A stretch of 64,000 nucleotides of DNA from Pomphorhynchus laevis (taxonomy: Eukaryota; Acanthocephala; Palaeacanthocephala; Echinorhynchida; Pomphorhynchidae): positions 1 to 64,000 of the forward strand of contig WNNJ02000367.1 of assembly GCA_012934845.2 (NCBI GenBank), read 5' to 3'. The notes beneath the pieces are model-generated. The model did no database searches. It was not told where the DNA came from and saw only the letters and a list, made by a program, of their open reading frames with translations. This document shows, one piece after another, positions 1 through 9,407 of the stretch; within the stretch, counting starts at the first letter, position 1; each line of letters begins with the position of its first letter. A program made the position numbers and the translations under genes.

Positions 1-120
1 AATTTATAGATAATTCAAACTATTTATAATTATAAATATTATAAATATTTATAAATAAATATTTATTTATCATAAATATTTTGTACATGTTAAAGTTGAG
101 ATGGTGTATTTAGTTGAGAA

Positions 121-360
121 AGAATGACGAATACCGTTTCATTATCACTATGACTCATCAGTGCCAGATCCCTCCCACTACTGGATGCAGAGGAGGACTA
201 GCAGACGGCAATCAACGAATGAATCAATGTGAATGATGTACTATAAATTTCTAGTAACATCATCGAGTGCTAAATCAGCACTACTGCTTCACCAAATAGG
301 ATCATTAGCAAAAGCACTGGCAAGTACCAGCGCAGGTCACCACTGGATGCAGAATATAGC
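121..360 (+). repeat. Fragment of a dispersed foldback repeat
   Basis: The stretch from about 125 to 215 closely matches the left arm of the inverted-repeat element at 23815-23930. Shared features are the ACCGTTTC and CACTATGACTCAT words and the CCTCCCACTACTGGATGCAG block. A second CACTGGATGCAG word recurs near 340. No right arm is present, so this is a partial copy. It carries no reading frame and lies upstream of the phosphoglycerate mutase start, where it could contribute promoter sequence, but nothing shows that it does. The first 120 bases and 360-600 are plain AT-rich sequence. Confidence 0.6.
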
Positions 361-605
361 TAATTAAATTATCATATTATTTGTTTTATTTGACTATAAT
401 TGTCTAAATTTAGTTTGCTTATTTTTGCTAAAATTAAAAAATTTCATTTAAATTGTAGAATTTATTTCTGCATTCTTCTGTGTTCAATCTCATCGATAAA
501 AACAAAGAATCTATTAAGCGATTGAAGAATTCTTTCGGGTTTTAATAATTAGCACGTAATTTACAAGTTGATGTTTTAGAATTACTTTTGTAAATATTAT
601 AGAAA

Positions 606-935
606 ATGAAATCACTTAAATTAGATTCAGATTTAACAACCGACTCTAATTGTGGTTATCTTATCATTGTAAGACACGCAAAGTCAGTATACAATGAACA
701 AAAGCAATGGACAGGTTGGCACGATCCAGATATAATACCCTCAGAAGAAAGAACGATACTTCGTGCAAGTAAGGTCTTAGTAGACGCTGGATTTTCCGGT
801 ATCGATTATGTGTATTGCAGTACACTCAAACGATCAATAAAAACAGCACATTACATAATGGATGGATTTGATAGATTATGGGTTGATATGGAAAAGACTT
901 ATTTACTAAATGAAAGAGCTCTTGGTAATTTACAG
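606..935 (+). CDS. Phosphoglycerate-mutase-family protein, exon 1
   Basis: First coding exon (110 codons) of a histidine-phosphatase-superfamily protein most like 2,3-bisphosphoglycerate-dependent phosphoglycerate mutase, the cytosolic glycolytic enzyme that interconverts 3- and 2-phosphoglycerate. Visible signatures are VRHAKSVYN (RHG motif, phosphohistidine site, about residue 24), GWHDPD, STLKRSIKTA and LNERALGNLQ, all in the family order. The reading frame leaves the homology right after CAG at 935, where a GTTTGC donor follows; the same GTTTG-type donor is used in the RhoGEF gene of this window. Joined to 2284-2685 it gives 243 residues, near the usual 250. Two oddities: RHG is RHA, and the segment usually lying between the ER..G.L motif and the second half is largely missing. 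Family call is firm; whether it is still a glycolytic mutase is less so. Confidence 0.8.
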
Positions 936-1054
936 GTTTGCCAAAAACAGTAAAAGCTTTAAACCAATATTTTAGATGTGAAATTTATTTTAAATTATTT
1001 TAAAATATTTTTATTGTTAAATAACAAAATAGCTATCTTGTCGACATGTGATAT

Positions 1055-1883
1055 ATACTGCAAATTATTTATTTTAGAACATATTATTGAAGAAAATAAG
1101 ACGATATTAAATCAAAAACTATTAGAAAAAGAAGATTTTTTGATTAAAACGCTTAATTCCATGTATCCATTAGAATTAAATGACGTAGTACAAGGAATTG
1201 GCAGAAGTAGTATAATACATAATAAACAACAATATTATAATAATCCGGTTAAACACAAACCAAGAAGTCATGGTGATAAAAGGAATAGGAAAAATAGAGT
1301 TAAAAATATTAAAAAAGATATGTATATAAATGAACAATTAGAAATATTAAAACAACTTTTAAGTGATAATAAGCTAAAAGATCTTTATGTAAATATAAGA
1401 AGTTTTTCTAAAGATATCATATGTTCAATAAATCAAAAATTAATTAACGACTATGATAGGCTAAGTTGTATAATAGACAGTTATTGTAATACAAAATACT
1501 ATAATCGTACAATAAATGTTAATAATAACAATAGAAAATATACATTAACCATAAACTTCATTAATAAATGTATAGATAACATAAATATAGGTAGACTTTT
1601 CAATAATTCTAAAAGTAAAGAAATAATAGGGTCAGATTTAAGTAAATATATTCCTGAAATAAGGTATAAACTCCTACCACCATTAGGACGAAAAATTTGT
1701 AATTATAATAAAGAATTAAAATCAATATGTAACGATAATATTAGAAACATAATGGAAACAGAATGCAATTGTAAAAGTCCTAGTTTTGATAAAATAAATG
1801 AACATATATGTACCCATAATATAGAATTAATTGAAAACAATGAATTAAGAAAAATGCTATCAAAAGGGTATAAATATATTATA
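1055..1883 (+). mobile_element. Truncated Naiad-like Penelope element in the mutase intron
   Basis: An open frame at 978-1922 is nearly identical over about 1055-1883 to the N-terminal half of the PLE at 30.4-32.9 kb. It reads, in order: the last part of a GIY-YIG nuclease (EKEDFLIKTLNSMYP; the other copy has W where this has L), a basic linker with the RSHG motif, and the CNC...C region that precedes the RT. GIY-YIG in front of the RT is the permuted arrangement of the Naiad/Chlamys group of PLEs. The copy is truncated on both sides: no full nuclease and no RT palm. It sits inside the intron 936-2283, sense to the host gene. Bases 1884-2283 are unremarkable intron. Confidence 0.8.
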
Positions 1884-2283
1884 TATATTCTTTCTTTCAA
1901 GAATAATATCATATTCAAATGATTTGCATATATTTGGTTCCTTCAAATGGGCCATCTAGATTCGAAACTTGCCGTATACAAATTAGAGATCCCGTGCACG
2001 AATTACAAGTTCACGTCTGGTTCAACCAGGTGCACGTATGGTCGTCCACGAATGCATGCCGATGCAGCTTGACAGAGACAAAATAAAATTTTTCGCCTTA
2101 CTTTGCAAATTATCTCGCTGTATAAAAATATTTTATATTTTTTAATTATTTAAATTTATATTAAATATTTTTTATTCAAATAACAAGTGAAAAGAAATAA
2201 CAATCGATATTTAAATATTCGATTCCAATTTTGGTTTCAGATAATTTCATAAGCCTGTAATATTAACTGATTCCTCTATTTAG

Positions 2284-2685
2284 GGTACACAATATGATCA
2301 AATGGATGAAAAGAATATAACGGCGGATTTACTTCCACCCGATAATCAACATCCAAAATTTAATTATCTTAAATCAGTATCAAATATTCCCCCCGGTCTT
2401 AGTGAATCAGACGCTGACCTACAAAAGCGAGTAAAATACTGTGTAACGGAATATATTTCTCCTAAGCTTATCAGTGGCAGTAATGTGTTGGTGGTCACTC
2501 ACAGCGGAGTTATGCGGGTTATTTTGGAACATTTTGGAATAAGAGCAGAAATACCTCCAAATGAATCAAATGAATTCGCTAATTGTGACAGCGTGGTTGT
2601 TAGTTTTAATTTCTCAGACAAATTACGACCGATTATAGCTAAGCAACTACGCATTCAAAGAAAACATTCATCAGATAACATCTGA
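2284..2685 (+). CDS. Phosphoglycerate-mutase-family protein, exon 2
   Basis: Second and last exon (133 residues plus TGA). A pyrimidine-rich tract ending in TTTAG precedes GGT, so the join restores LGNLQ-GTQYDQ in phase 0, the usual LQG of the family. The exon carries the second catalytic histidine in VVTHSGVMRVILEHFG (family form AHGNSLR..V..L) and the C-terminal strand. A first in-frame ATG lies at 2302, but splicing explains the homology better than a separate start. No clear AATAAA was found close behind the stop. Confidence 0.75.
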   Translation, partial: GTQYDQMDEKNITADLLPPDNQHPKFNYLKSVSNIPPGLSESDADLQKRVKYCVTEYISPKLISGSNVLVVTHSGVMRVILEHFGIRAEIPPNESNEFANCDSVVVSFNFSDKLRPIIAKQLRIQRKHSSDNI

Positions 2686-2759
2686 AAAACATAAGATATT
2701 TTTTCTTTTTTGCGAATGGTCGATTAATAATTCATTTAGGTAACACATTATTGACTGCT

Positions 2760-2935
2760 GTTTTGTGATATTAGATATAATATTATAAATAGAAAATAGA
2801 TACTATAATTAGATATAATTATATATATTATAATATATAAAGATAATATATATTATATTATAATATATAATATATATAGATCTATATATATTATATATAC
2901 TATAATATATATTATAGCTGTTGAAAGGGCAAAGT
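2760..2935. repeat. AT-rich palindromic tract
   Basis: Interleaved TATAATATATATTA-type palindromes lie between the mutase stop and the next element. It is a simple-sequence, strongly self-complementary tract with no coding content. The following 2936-3600 holds nothing I can identify. Confidence 0.5.
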
Positions 2936-3609
2936 ACAGGAAGCGTATTAGAATTATAATAAAATACATAATAATAAATAATTTACAAAAGGAAGATAAT
3001 GTTCTACCCTTTAATTCAGTAAAGTGTGATCTATCCACTGATGAACTCAGCTATAAACAAATTCGCTTGTGATAAACTTAAAATGTCCTTCAAAATTTGT
3101 GATTTTTGCAGCCGTCGATGGCAAAATATTATATAATAGAAATAATATAATTATTTTCTATAAAGTTATTTTATTATTTAATTAAAAAATTTTATAATTA
3201 TTTCCTATATTACGGCTATGTAGAATACATTCACTCATTAATGTCAAATATCTCGGTTTTGATAGCTAAACCAGTATCGATATCATTACGATTTCTACGA
3301 ACATTAAGGGTCCGCCAAGTATACAAATGACGAAAGTACGAAGACAATCGTATGTAGATTCCGTCACTTACCATTTGTATTTTCTGTTTCTATTACTTTC
3401 CGACTAATTTTGTGTGTATTATTAATAATGTCATTTAAAATTGCGTTTATAGAGAATGTAATCATTAGTTGGCTCTTAGAGCAAATAAGAATAGTTTTAT
3501 TTTGAATTTTCGCAATACGATTGGCCTCTTAAAAAAGCACTAGTCTTTGACAACTGATAACATACCATATATAGAATAAAAACGGAAGAATTTTATGGTC
3601 AACCAAACT

Positions 3610-3911
3610 TTTATCCAGTGTGAATTTAAAGTATCAATTGCTTTTATTGCCTTGCCTGCTTGATAAAATTTCGATGTGTACTGCCTTCCTGATTAAACGA
3701 CGATTTGTATCTGGATCTTATTCAAGAACAGTTGTATTGTCGAAATCAATCGTATGTGAACTGTTTTACCAATTATTATACATTGCTGAAGAAACGTCGC
3801 CTCTTTAAGATTACCTTATGTTGTTCAAGTCTCTTTCGTAGTCCTTGATTGGTTTGACCGATGTGGACTGTCGCAATCTTTACAAGGAATGTGATACACC
3901 ATTTTATGTTC

Positions 3912-3991
<80 letters not shown>

Positions 3992-4590
3992 GTTGCCATC
4001 AGTCTTCAGCGAATCGATAAATCTATTATTATATTCTTCCGAAATATAAGTGGTAGAAAAGAAATTGTTGCAGATATCTTTATATTAGTTTTCTTCGATT
4101 TTGTTCTTCACTATAATTCTTTTGGCATTGGAAAACACTTGTTTAATAGCTTGCAGAGGATACTGTCTTTCTTATAACATAGTAGGTATTGCACAATATC
4201 TAATACTTCTCTTGTCCGTAGAACAAATCTTCATAGTACAATACAACGGCCTCTGAATGTTATATTTAATAGGTCTGTCAGTGGACCAAACGTTCCCTAG
4301 GTATGTCAGCTTTCCTATGTAGATTTGTCTCAAGCATTTGTGTCGAAATATGTCTACGTCTAGAAAGGTAATATGCTTATCAGAATCCTCATATGTAACA
4401 TTTCACTGAATGGCCGGATCTTTCATGTTCAGCAAGATATCCAAATTGCAAAATTCTGGTTATACCTTTAATAAAAAATGCGTCGTCAATGTACCTCCAA
4501 TATTGGACAAGATCAGGTAAATCATGGTAAATGCTTTTCTCCCTGCCAAAAAAGAGCTAGAGGACTTTATTGAAACCCCATTTATTTGCT
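3610..4590 (-). mobile_element. Remnant of a canonical Penelope-like element (RT then GIY-YIG)
   Basis: Read on the minus strand with frame changes, the stretch shows the family motifs in canonical order: WRYIDDAFFI (RT motif C, about 4490-4520), ITFLDVDIF (about 4340-4370), TYLGNVWSTDR (about 4270-4300), then VYHIPCKDCD followed in another frame by IGQTNQGLRKRLEQHK (GIY-YIG nuclease, about 3815-3905), and DFDNTTVLE...RLIRKAVHIE (about 3650-3745). The fingers and palm part upstream of motif C are missing, several stops and frameshifts are present, and a (TA)n tract interrupts it. It is dead. This nuclease-after-RT order is opposite to the Naiad-like copies elsewhere in the window. Confidence 0.75.
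3917..3989. repeat. (TA)n microsatellite
   Basis: About 70 bases of pure TA dinucleotides inside the decayed PLE. The apparent reading frame across it (runs of Ile-Tyr) is an artefact of the repeat. Confidence 0.95.
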
Positions 4591-4599
4591 AATAAATTC

Positions 4600-5323
4600 A
4601 AACGCACTTTTTTTACTTAGCTATAAAGAAACATATGTAAATACTAAAAATTACCCTGTACTTATCGTTAAAACGCAAAACGTTTCAAGCTTAATCTCAA
4701 CTTAGCTTTAATTGTCAAATCGAAATGTTATATAGTGTGGTAATTTACATCATAAATTGCCAAATGGACACTGATAATTCTATTAGCTCATCATATCATT
4801 ATCAAATAGGAATCAATATTTCACTTGTTTGATTTAAAAGAATTTCCTCTTTTACATCATCATGATAAAATTGACAATGCTTGTAAGCGTGTTGGCAATT
4901 ATAATTTATTTTTTATTTCTGAAGACGATTCAGCAAAAATATAACAATAATAAACAAAAATAGAATTAATATTTTCGAAATCGTAAAATTTTTATGTAAC
5001 TTGACTGAATTCCGCAGTAAATACAATATCCATATATACTCTTTTATAAATACTCATGTTAATTTTTAAAATTAAGATTATAAAAATGACCAAGTCAAAT
5101 TCTTGCTTTTGTAAAGGCTTTGGCATCTACTCCACAAGTTCGCTATTGTCTGGAACCGCAACCTTAGTAGCTTTAAAAAGTCACAGCTCAAAAAGTCATG
5201 ATTGAAAGTTCGAATTAATTACAGAATGCCAACTGTACAGTAGCTATGGAAACTGATAAACTTCATAATTTAGAGGTTGAATTAGAAAAACATTATGTTT
5301 AATCGTATTTAATAAGTTTATTA
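4600..5323. other. Intergenic stretch upstream of DRC7
   Basis: AT-rich sequence with no coding homology, repeat match or clear TATA/initiator that I would defend. It presumably holds the DRC7 promoter and 5' UTR. Confidence 0.4.
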
Positions 5324-7699
5324 ATGATAAGCTTGGCCAAGCTGCCAGGTAGCAATGACAGTGGCTTCGATGAAGATCAACTACGCACACATTTGAATCA
5401 CTTTATGCGACAATTCATATTACTGCATCCTGACAGAATTAACTTAACACTCTTTGCACTGAATGAACTTAACGAACAGCAATTTCTCTGCAAAACAGTA
5501 TGTAGGAAATTTGCCAGAAGCAACCGTTTTATCAATGGTCTCTTATGGCAGGAACTCGCTCAAACCATGTCGGATTTTTTTATGTACGATACTTTTATTG
5601 ATAAATTCCGCTTATTGTCATTTGACCACTTTACGAATTCAAGTCGGCACGCAAATGCTTTAGAGATATCAACGTATATGTGTTCTCTTCTTATATCGAG
5701 AGGGTATTTAAATTGTTTCGTTGCTCAAGGCTATGCACATCTAAACCGAATTAAAGACCGGGTTGTGGATTTAATAGAATCATGTCAGATATGCTCAAAT
5801 CGATTACCAAATGAACAGTTTTATCAGTCGACAAATATGCTAGATGCATTGTGGCTAACGGAATCTTCGGTAAATCTACCTAATTCCGATGTGGATAAAA
5901 TATTAGACCTTGATGAAACGAAATCTAGGTTATGGAATGTACGGCCATCTGTGCTGGATTTACTTACCGGCGTCGGTCAAATAAAAACTGATCAAAATAA
6001 CAATATGTACCGAAGAAGAATTGAAAGGGAATCGTATACAGCTGCGAATAATAACTTCAATAGGGTATTAAAATACGACGATCATTTATCACAAAATTCT
6101 AATGATAATAACCAAAGCGAAGTTGATCTCGATTATGATGATGTATTAATTGGAAGAAGAATACATTTCTGGGTCGTGCTTCATCCGCCGGAACTTGGTG
6201 AATTTGTATTCATCGATCCTGTGACTGGAAGTCACAGTATTGCAGAACTTTCACTCCAACAGTATCAAGGAGTGGAGGGAATATGGAACGATAGAAATTA
6301 TTGGATTAATATGCAACATCCGTCACATATCATATCATTTAATCTACAGGAAATTACCGAATGGGAACCAATTTTTCGCTTGCTTGATTTTAAAGAGTTT
6401 CCTCGTTCACAACATGGTGATAAAATCGACGATGTTTGTAAGCAGTTATGTCACAGTGTCATGGCCCCTATTCATAATCCCATACTATTGTTGCAGCATA
6501 ATCCACAACACCCACTTTTGTATCAGGAGACGAAATGTAAAGCAAGTACAGATCACGAAGTTTCTGTAATTTGTCCACGTTACATATGTAATGATTATCG
6601 CCAAGAGCGAGATCGAAGTGGAAATAAACTGCGACAGCGATTTGGTGCAAATAGTCGGCAGGATGCACTTGTTGAAAGAGTTATATATTTTGATAAGTTT
6701 GAAGATATGGTTGAAGAACATTTTAGTTTCAATATTAATAGACGCCGATCGTTAGACAGAATGATTCATATAAGAAAAGAATACGATAATGATGCTAGTC
6801 GTTACATTGAGTACTTTGAAAACGGTCGATCCGATGGATTAAAAACCAGGATTATGGATTCCGAATCAAGTAATCTAGAAGAGTGTACAATGTTTTTTGA
6901 TGAAATGAACCGATTTGATTCTCTGCGAAGTCGAGAATTAAGATCAAATAGATGGCTAATTGAATATTACGGAAGTAATCGAATGGATGGACTTATTTCA
7001 CGACATATTAGATTGAATACAAATGAAAAACAAATTTCAGCAAAACAGGTGTCCATGATTGTTGACAGATACGACAAAGTTAGACGTTCGAAATCGTATG
7101 TTCCGTTGGAATTAATATTGTACAATTTACATTCTAAAAAGATTGTAACCTGCCAAAAGCTTGAAGAGATCGAAGAGGTAACATCAAGGGTTGATCAGTA
7201 CGAGTTGTCAGAATTGGACTGGAGACATGCGAATCTAGTTTTAGCAAATGAAGATGTTGTGTGGTCTGGAAATAGAAATGAAAATGTCTGCGGTCATCCT
7301 AATCCAGTCAAAGATAAGTTAGTAGGCATGCAAAGATGTGCATTAGAAGAATACATAAGAAGCCGAAATGATCACAGTATGATATGTCGGTTACGTAGAA
7401 TTGAATTGAGATCGCATTGCCAACCTGAGGAGTTTGTAACTGTAGACAACATGGTTCACTTAAAAACCGAAACAGATGTTTTAAATGGCCATTGTCAAGT
7501 TAGGAGTAGGATGCTGGAAAGTACATCGAATGATCTCGTAAATCAGTGGAAAAATCAGTGTTCTGAAAGATATCGTAAGGATTTCGTTATCGACCTCCTA
7601 AATAATAGTGAATTATGCGACAACAAAGATGCTGTTAGTTTTGTGCGCAATGTTGCCTTGAAGCTTGCTCGTCAAAAAGATAAACTAACAAACGATTAA
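5324..7699 (+). CDS. DRC7: Dynein regulatory complex subunit 7 (CCDC135/lobo family)
   Basis: A single 791-codon frame without introns. DRC7 is part of the nexin-dynein regulatory complex, the axonemal linker that coordinates dynein arms in motile cilia and sperm flagella. The N-terminal third carries the inactive peptidase/transglutaminase-like fold (STYMCSLLISRGYLNCFVA, about 116-134). The family hallmark follows at about 280-335 (IHFWVVLHP, FVFIDPVTG, GVEGIWNDRNYWINMQ). The C-terminal half has the repeated arginine-rich F..R.DGL and YYGS-RMDGL segments (about 495-570) and a charged helical tail. Human DRC7 is about 870 residues, so this one is somewhat short, mainly in the acidic linkers and C-terminal coiled coil. 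The Cys found in other DRC7s in front of the first motif (CFDFS) is absent here. The first ATG was taken as start. Lack of introns could be ancestral or reflect retroposition. Confidence 0.88.
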   Translation: MISLAKLPGSNDSGFDEDQLRTHLNHFMRQFILLHPDRINLTLFALNELNEQQFLCKTVCRKFARSNRFINGLLWQELAQTMSDFFMYDTFIDKFRLLSFDHFTNSSRHANALEISTYMCSLLISRGYLNCFVAQGYAHLNRIKDRVVDLIESCQICSNRLPNEQFYQSTNMLDALWLTESSVNLPNSDVDKILDLDETKSRLWNVRPSVLDLLTGVGQIKTDQNNNMYRRRIERESYTAANNNFNRVLKYDDHLSQNSNDNNQSEVDLDYDDVLIGRRIHFWVVLHPPELGEFVFIDPVTGSHSIAELSLQQYQGVEGIWNDRNYWINMQHPSHIISFNLQEITEWEPIFRLLDFKEFPRSQHGDKIDDVCKQLCHSVMAPIHNPILLLQHNPQHPLLYQETKCKASTDHEVSVICPRYICNDYRQERDRSGNKLRQRFGANSRQDALVERVIYFDKFEDMVEEHFSFNINRRRSLDRMIHIRKEYDNDASRYIEYFENGRSDGLKTRIMDSESSNLEECTMFFDEMNRFDSLRSRELRSNRWLIEYYGSNRMDGLISRHIRLNTNEKQISAKQVSMIVDRYDKVRRSKSYVPLELILYNLHSKKIVTCQKLEEIEEVTSRVDQYELSELDWRHANLVLANEDVVWSGNRNENVCGHPNPVKDKLVGMQRCALEEYIRSRNDHSMICRLRRIELRSHCQPEEFVTVDNMVHLKTETDVLNGHCQVRSRMLESTSNDLVNQWKNQCSERYRKDFVIDLLNNSELCDNKDAVSFVRNVALKLARQKDKLTND

Positions 7700-7729
7700 T
7701 GACAGATATCATTTTAAGCGGAAATTAAA

Positions 7730-7735
7730 AATAAA
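7730..7735 (+). promoter_or_regulatory. AATAAA polyadenylation signal of DRC7
   Basis: AATAAA thirty-one bases after the DRC7 TAA, the expected spacing for a short 3' UTR. Confidence 0.6.
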
Positions 7736-7889
7736 AGTTTAGACAAATGAAATTTTATTGTGTCATTCGAGAAATTTATTAAAAATCACAATTTTAACTA
7801 CTTCCTATTTTAGATTGAATCTTTCAGGATTTAATTCGAAATCTTAAAATTTTTGGATTAAATATGTATTATATTTTTTAAAATATTTT

Positions 7890-8430
7890 AAAGCAATTAT
7901 GGTATGCGTGAATGCTCATGCAAAAATATGTTTCTTGTAAATTTAAATATGTCATCTTTACGATATAAATTAATAGTAGTTTTAGTTAATGTTAATTTAA
8001 TGTTCATATCTAGATATACACCTTTTTTATCATTAATATTGGTTTTGTTAAGAATAAGGCTTTCTGGATAAATGTGCTCACTAATTGAATAAAAATTATT
8101 AGAATTAAATACACATATATCATCAGTGTATCGAAACATATATTTCATATATTTTTTCATATATACACCTTTTTTATCATTAATATTGGTTTTGTTAAGA
8201 ATAAGGCTTTCTGGATAAATGTCCTCACTAATTGATTAAAAATTATTAGAATTAAATACACATATATCTTCAATGTATCGAAACATATATTTTATATATT
8301 TATATTGTTTAGATTTAGTTTTTACACAGTTATGAACAAATTCATATTCTATAAAGCTTAAAAACAAGTCAGCTATAATTAGACCACTATTACCACCGAT
8401 TGGTGGTAATAAAAATTCAGGGTTATAAGA
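7890..8430 (-). mobile_element. Naiad-like PLE fragment with an internal tandem duplication
   Basis: On the minus strand 8160-7897 encodes the RT segment from the YMFRY-DD box to the FKFTRN..LHEHS motif of the Naiad-like family. The DD box reads YTDD rather than YIDD. The segment 8160-8315 repeats 8004-8158 almost exactly, and the copy then runs on to the MGG motif B near 8390, which has decayed. The fragment therefore contains a head-to-tail duplication of about 155 bp spanning the catalytic aspartates. Not functional. Confidence 0.8.
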
Positions 8431-8564
8431 AAACTGAAATTATAATTTAATTATATTAACATCTTTAAAGTATTTTACAAAATACGCATACTCAAAATAC
8501 GCAGACGTCGCTTTAATTGAACAAATGATATTATTTATATCAAGTAAAAATTTAAAATCGAAAT

Positions 8565-8790
8565 TAAAAATAAAAGTACATTTTTATGAATTGACTAATA
8601 AATAATAGACATGTATTAGACTAAGAATTAGAGGTCATCAGCAGAAGCTGCTATGCTATCAGGTTTCGGTCCCTATTCCTCAATCCAACATAGCAGTGGG
8701 GCCAAATACATTCTAATGACGTATTTCCTCTGATGAAATTTGATTAGCAAGTATATTATTCTAATACAAAGTATATTATTTATAATCCAT
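8565..8790 (-). mobile_element. Naiad-like PLE 3' UTR module, copy A
   Basis: Shares with 30393-30545, 48637-48784 and 22998-23170 (inverted) the words CTGCTATG, TTTCGG, ACATAGCAG, GGGGCCAAATACAT and CCTCTGATGA. In this copy the GGCCCC arm reads GGTCCC. It is followed (8805-8935) by another short RT scrap of the same family. Bases 8431-8564 are AT-rich filler. Confidence 0.7.
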
Positions 8791-8804
8791 TTATAAAAAT
8801 TTAT

Positions 8805-9407
8805 TAAGGATAAGACTACCAGATAAATTTACTCACTTTTTAAATAAAAATTATTAGAATTAAATACACATATATCATCAGTGTATCGAAACATATATTT
8901 CATATATTTTTATAGTTTAGATTTAGTTTTTACAATAAAAATCTTTTGGTTATTTAAACTTACAATTATTCCTGTCAGTTCCAGTCACATCCGTATAATT
9001 TGCAATATAAATTTTTTTTTGGATTTAGGAAGTTTTTCTTTAATACCAAATAAGCTAGCTGCACAAAACCATATTAATTAATAGTAGTTTTAGTTAATGT
9101 TAATTTAATGTTCATATCTAGATATACACCTTCTTTATCATTAATATTGGTTTTGTTAAGAATAAGGCTTTCTGGATAAATGTGCTCACTAATTGAATAA
9201 AAATTATTAGAATTAAATACACATATATCATCAATATATCGAAACATATATTTCATATCTTTATATAATTTAGATTTATTTTTAACAGTCATGAACAAAT
9301 TCATATTCAATAAAGCTTAAAAACAAGTCAGCTATAATTGGGCTACTATTACCATCCATTGGAAAACCTTTCATTTGTCTAAATATAGATGTCCCTACCT
9401 TTAAATA
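8805..9407 (-). mobile_element. Naiad-like PLE fragments flanking a nested CR1 element (proximal part)
   Basis: 8805-8935 is a scrap of the DD-box region. 9075-9407 (minus) reads from the FRQ-KGFPMDGN motif B region through YMFRYIDDICVFNSN to KLTLTKTTIN, so the YIDD is intact here. The homology stops at 9407 inside the codons for VGTSIF and resumes at 11975, after the CR1 insertion. Bases 8936-9074 are unassigned. Confidence 0.75.

Noticed and set aside
3845-4177. 110-codon frame with a long Ile-Tyr run
   Set aside because: It is the translation of a (TA)n microsatellite inside a dead PLE on the opposite strand.
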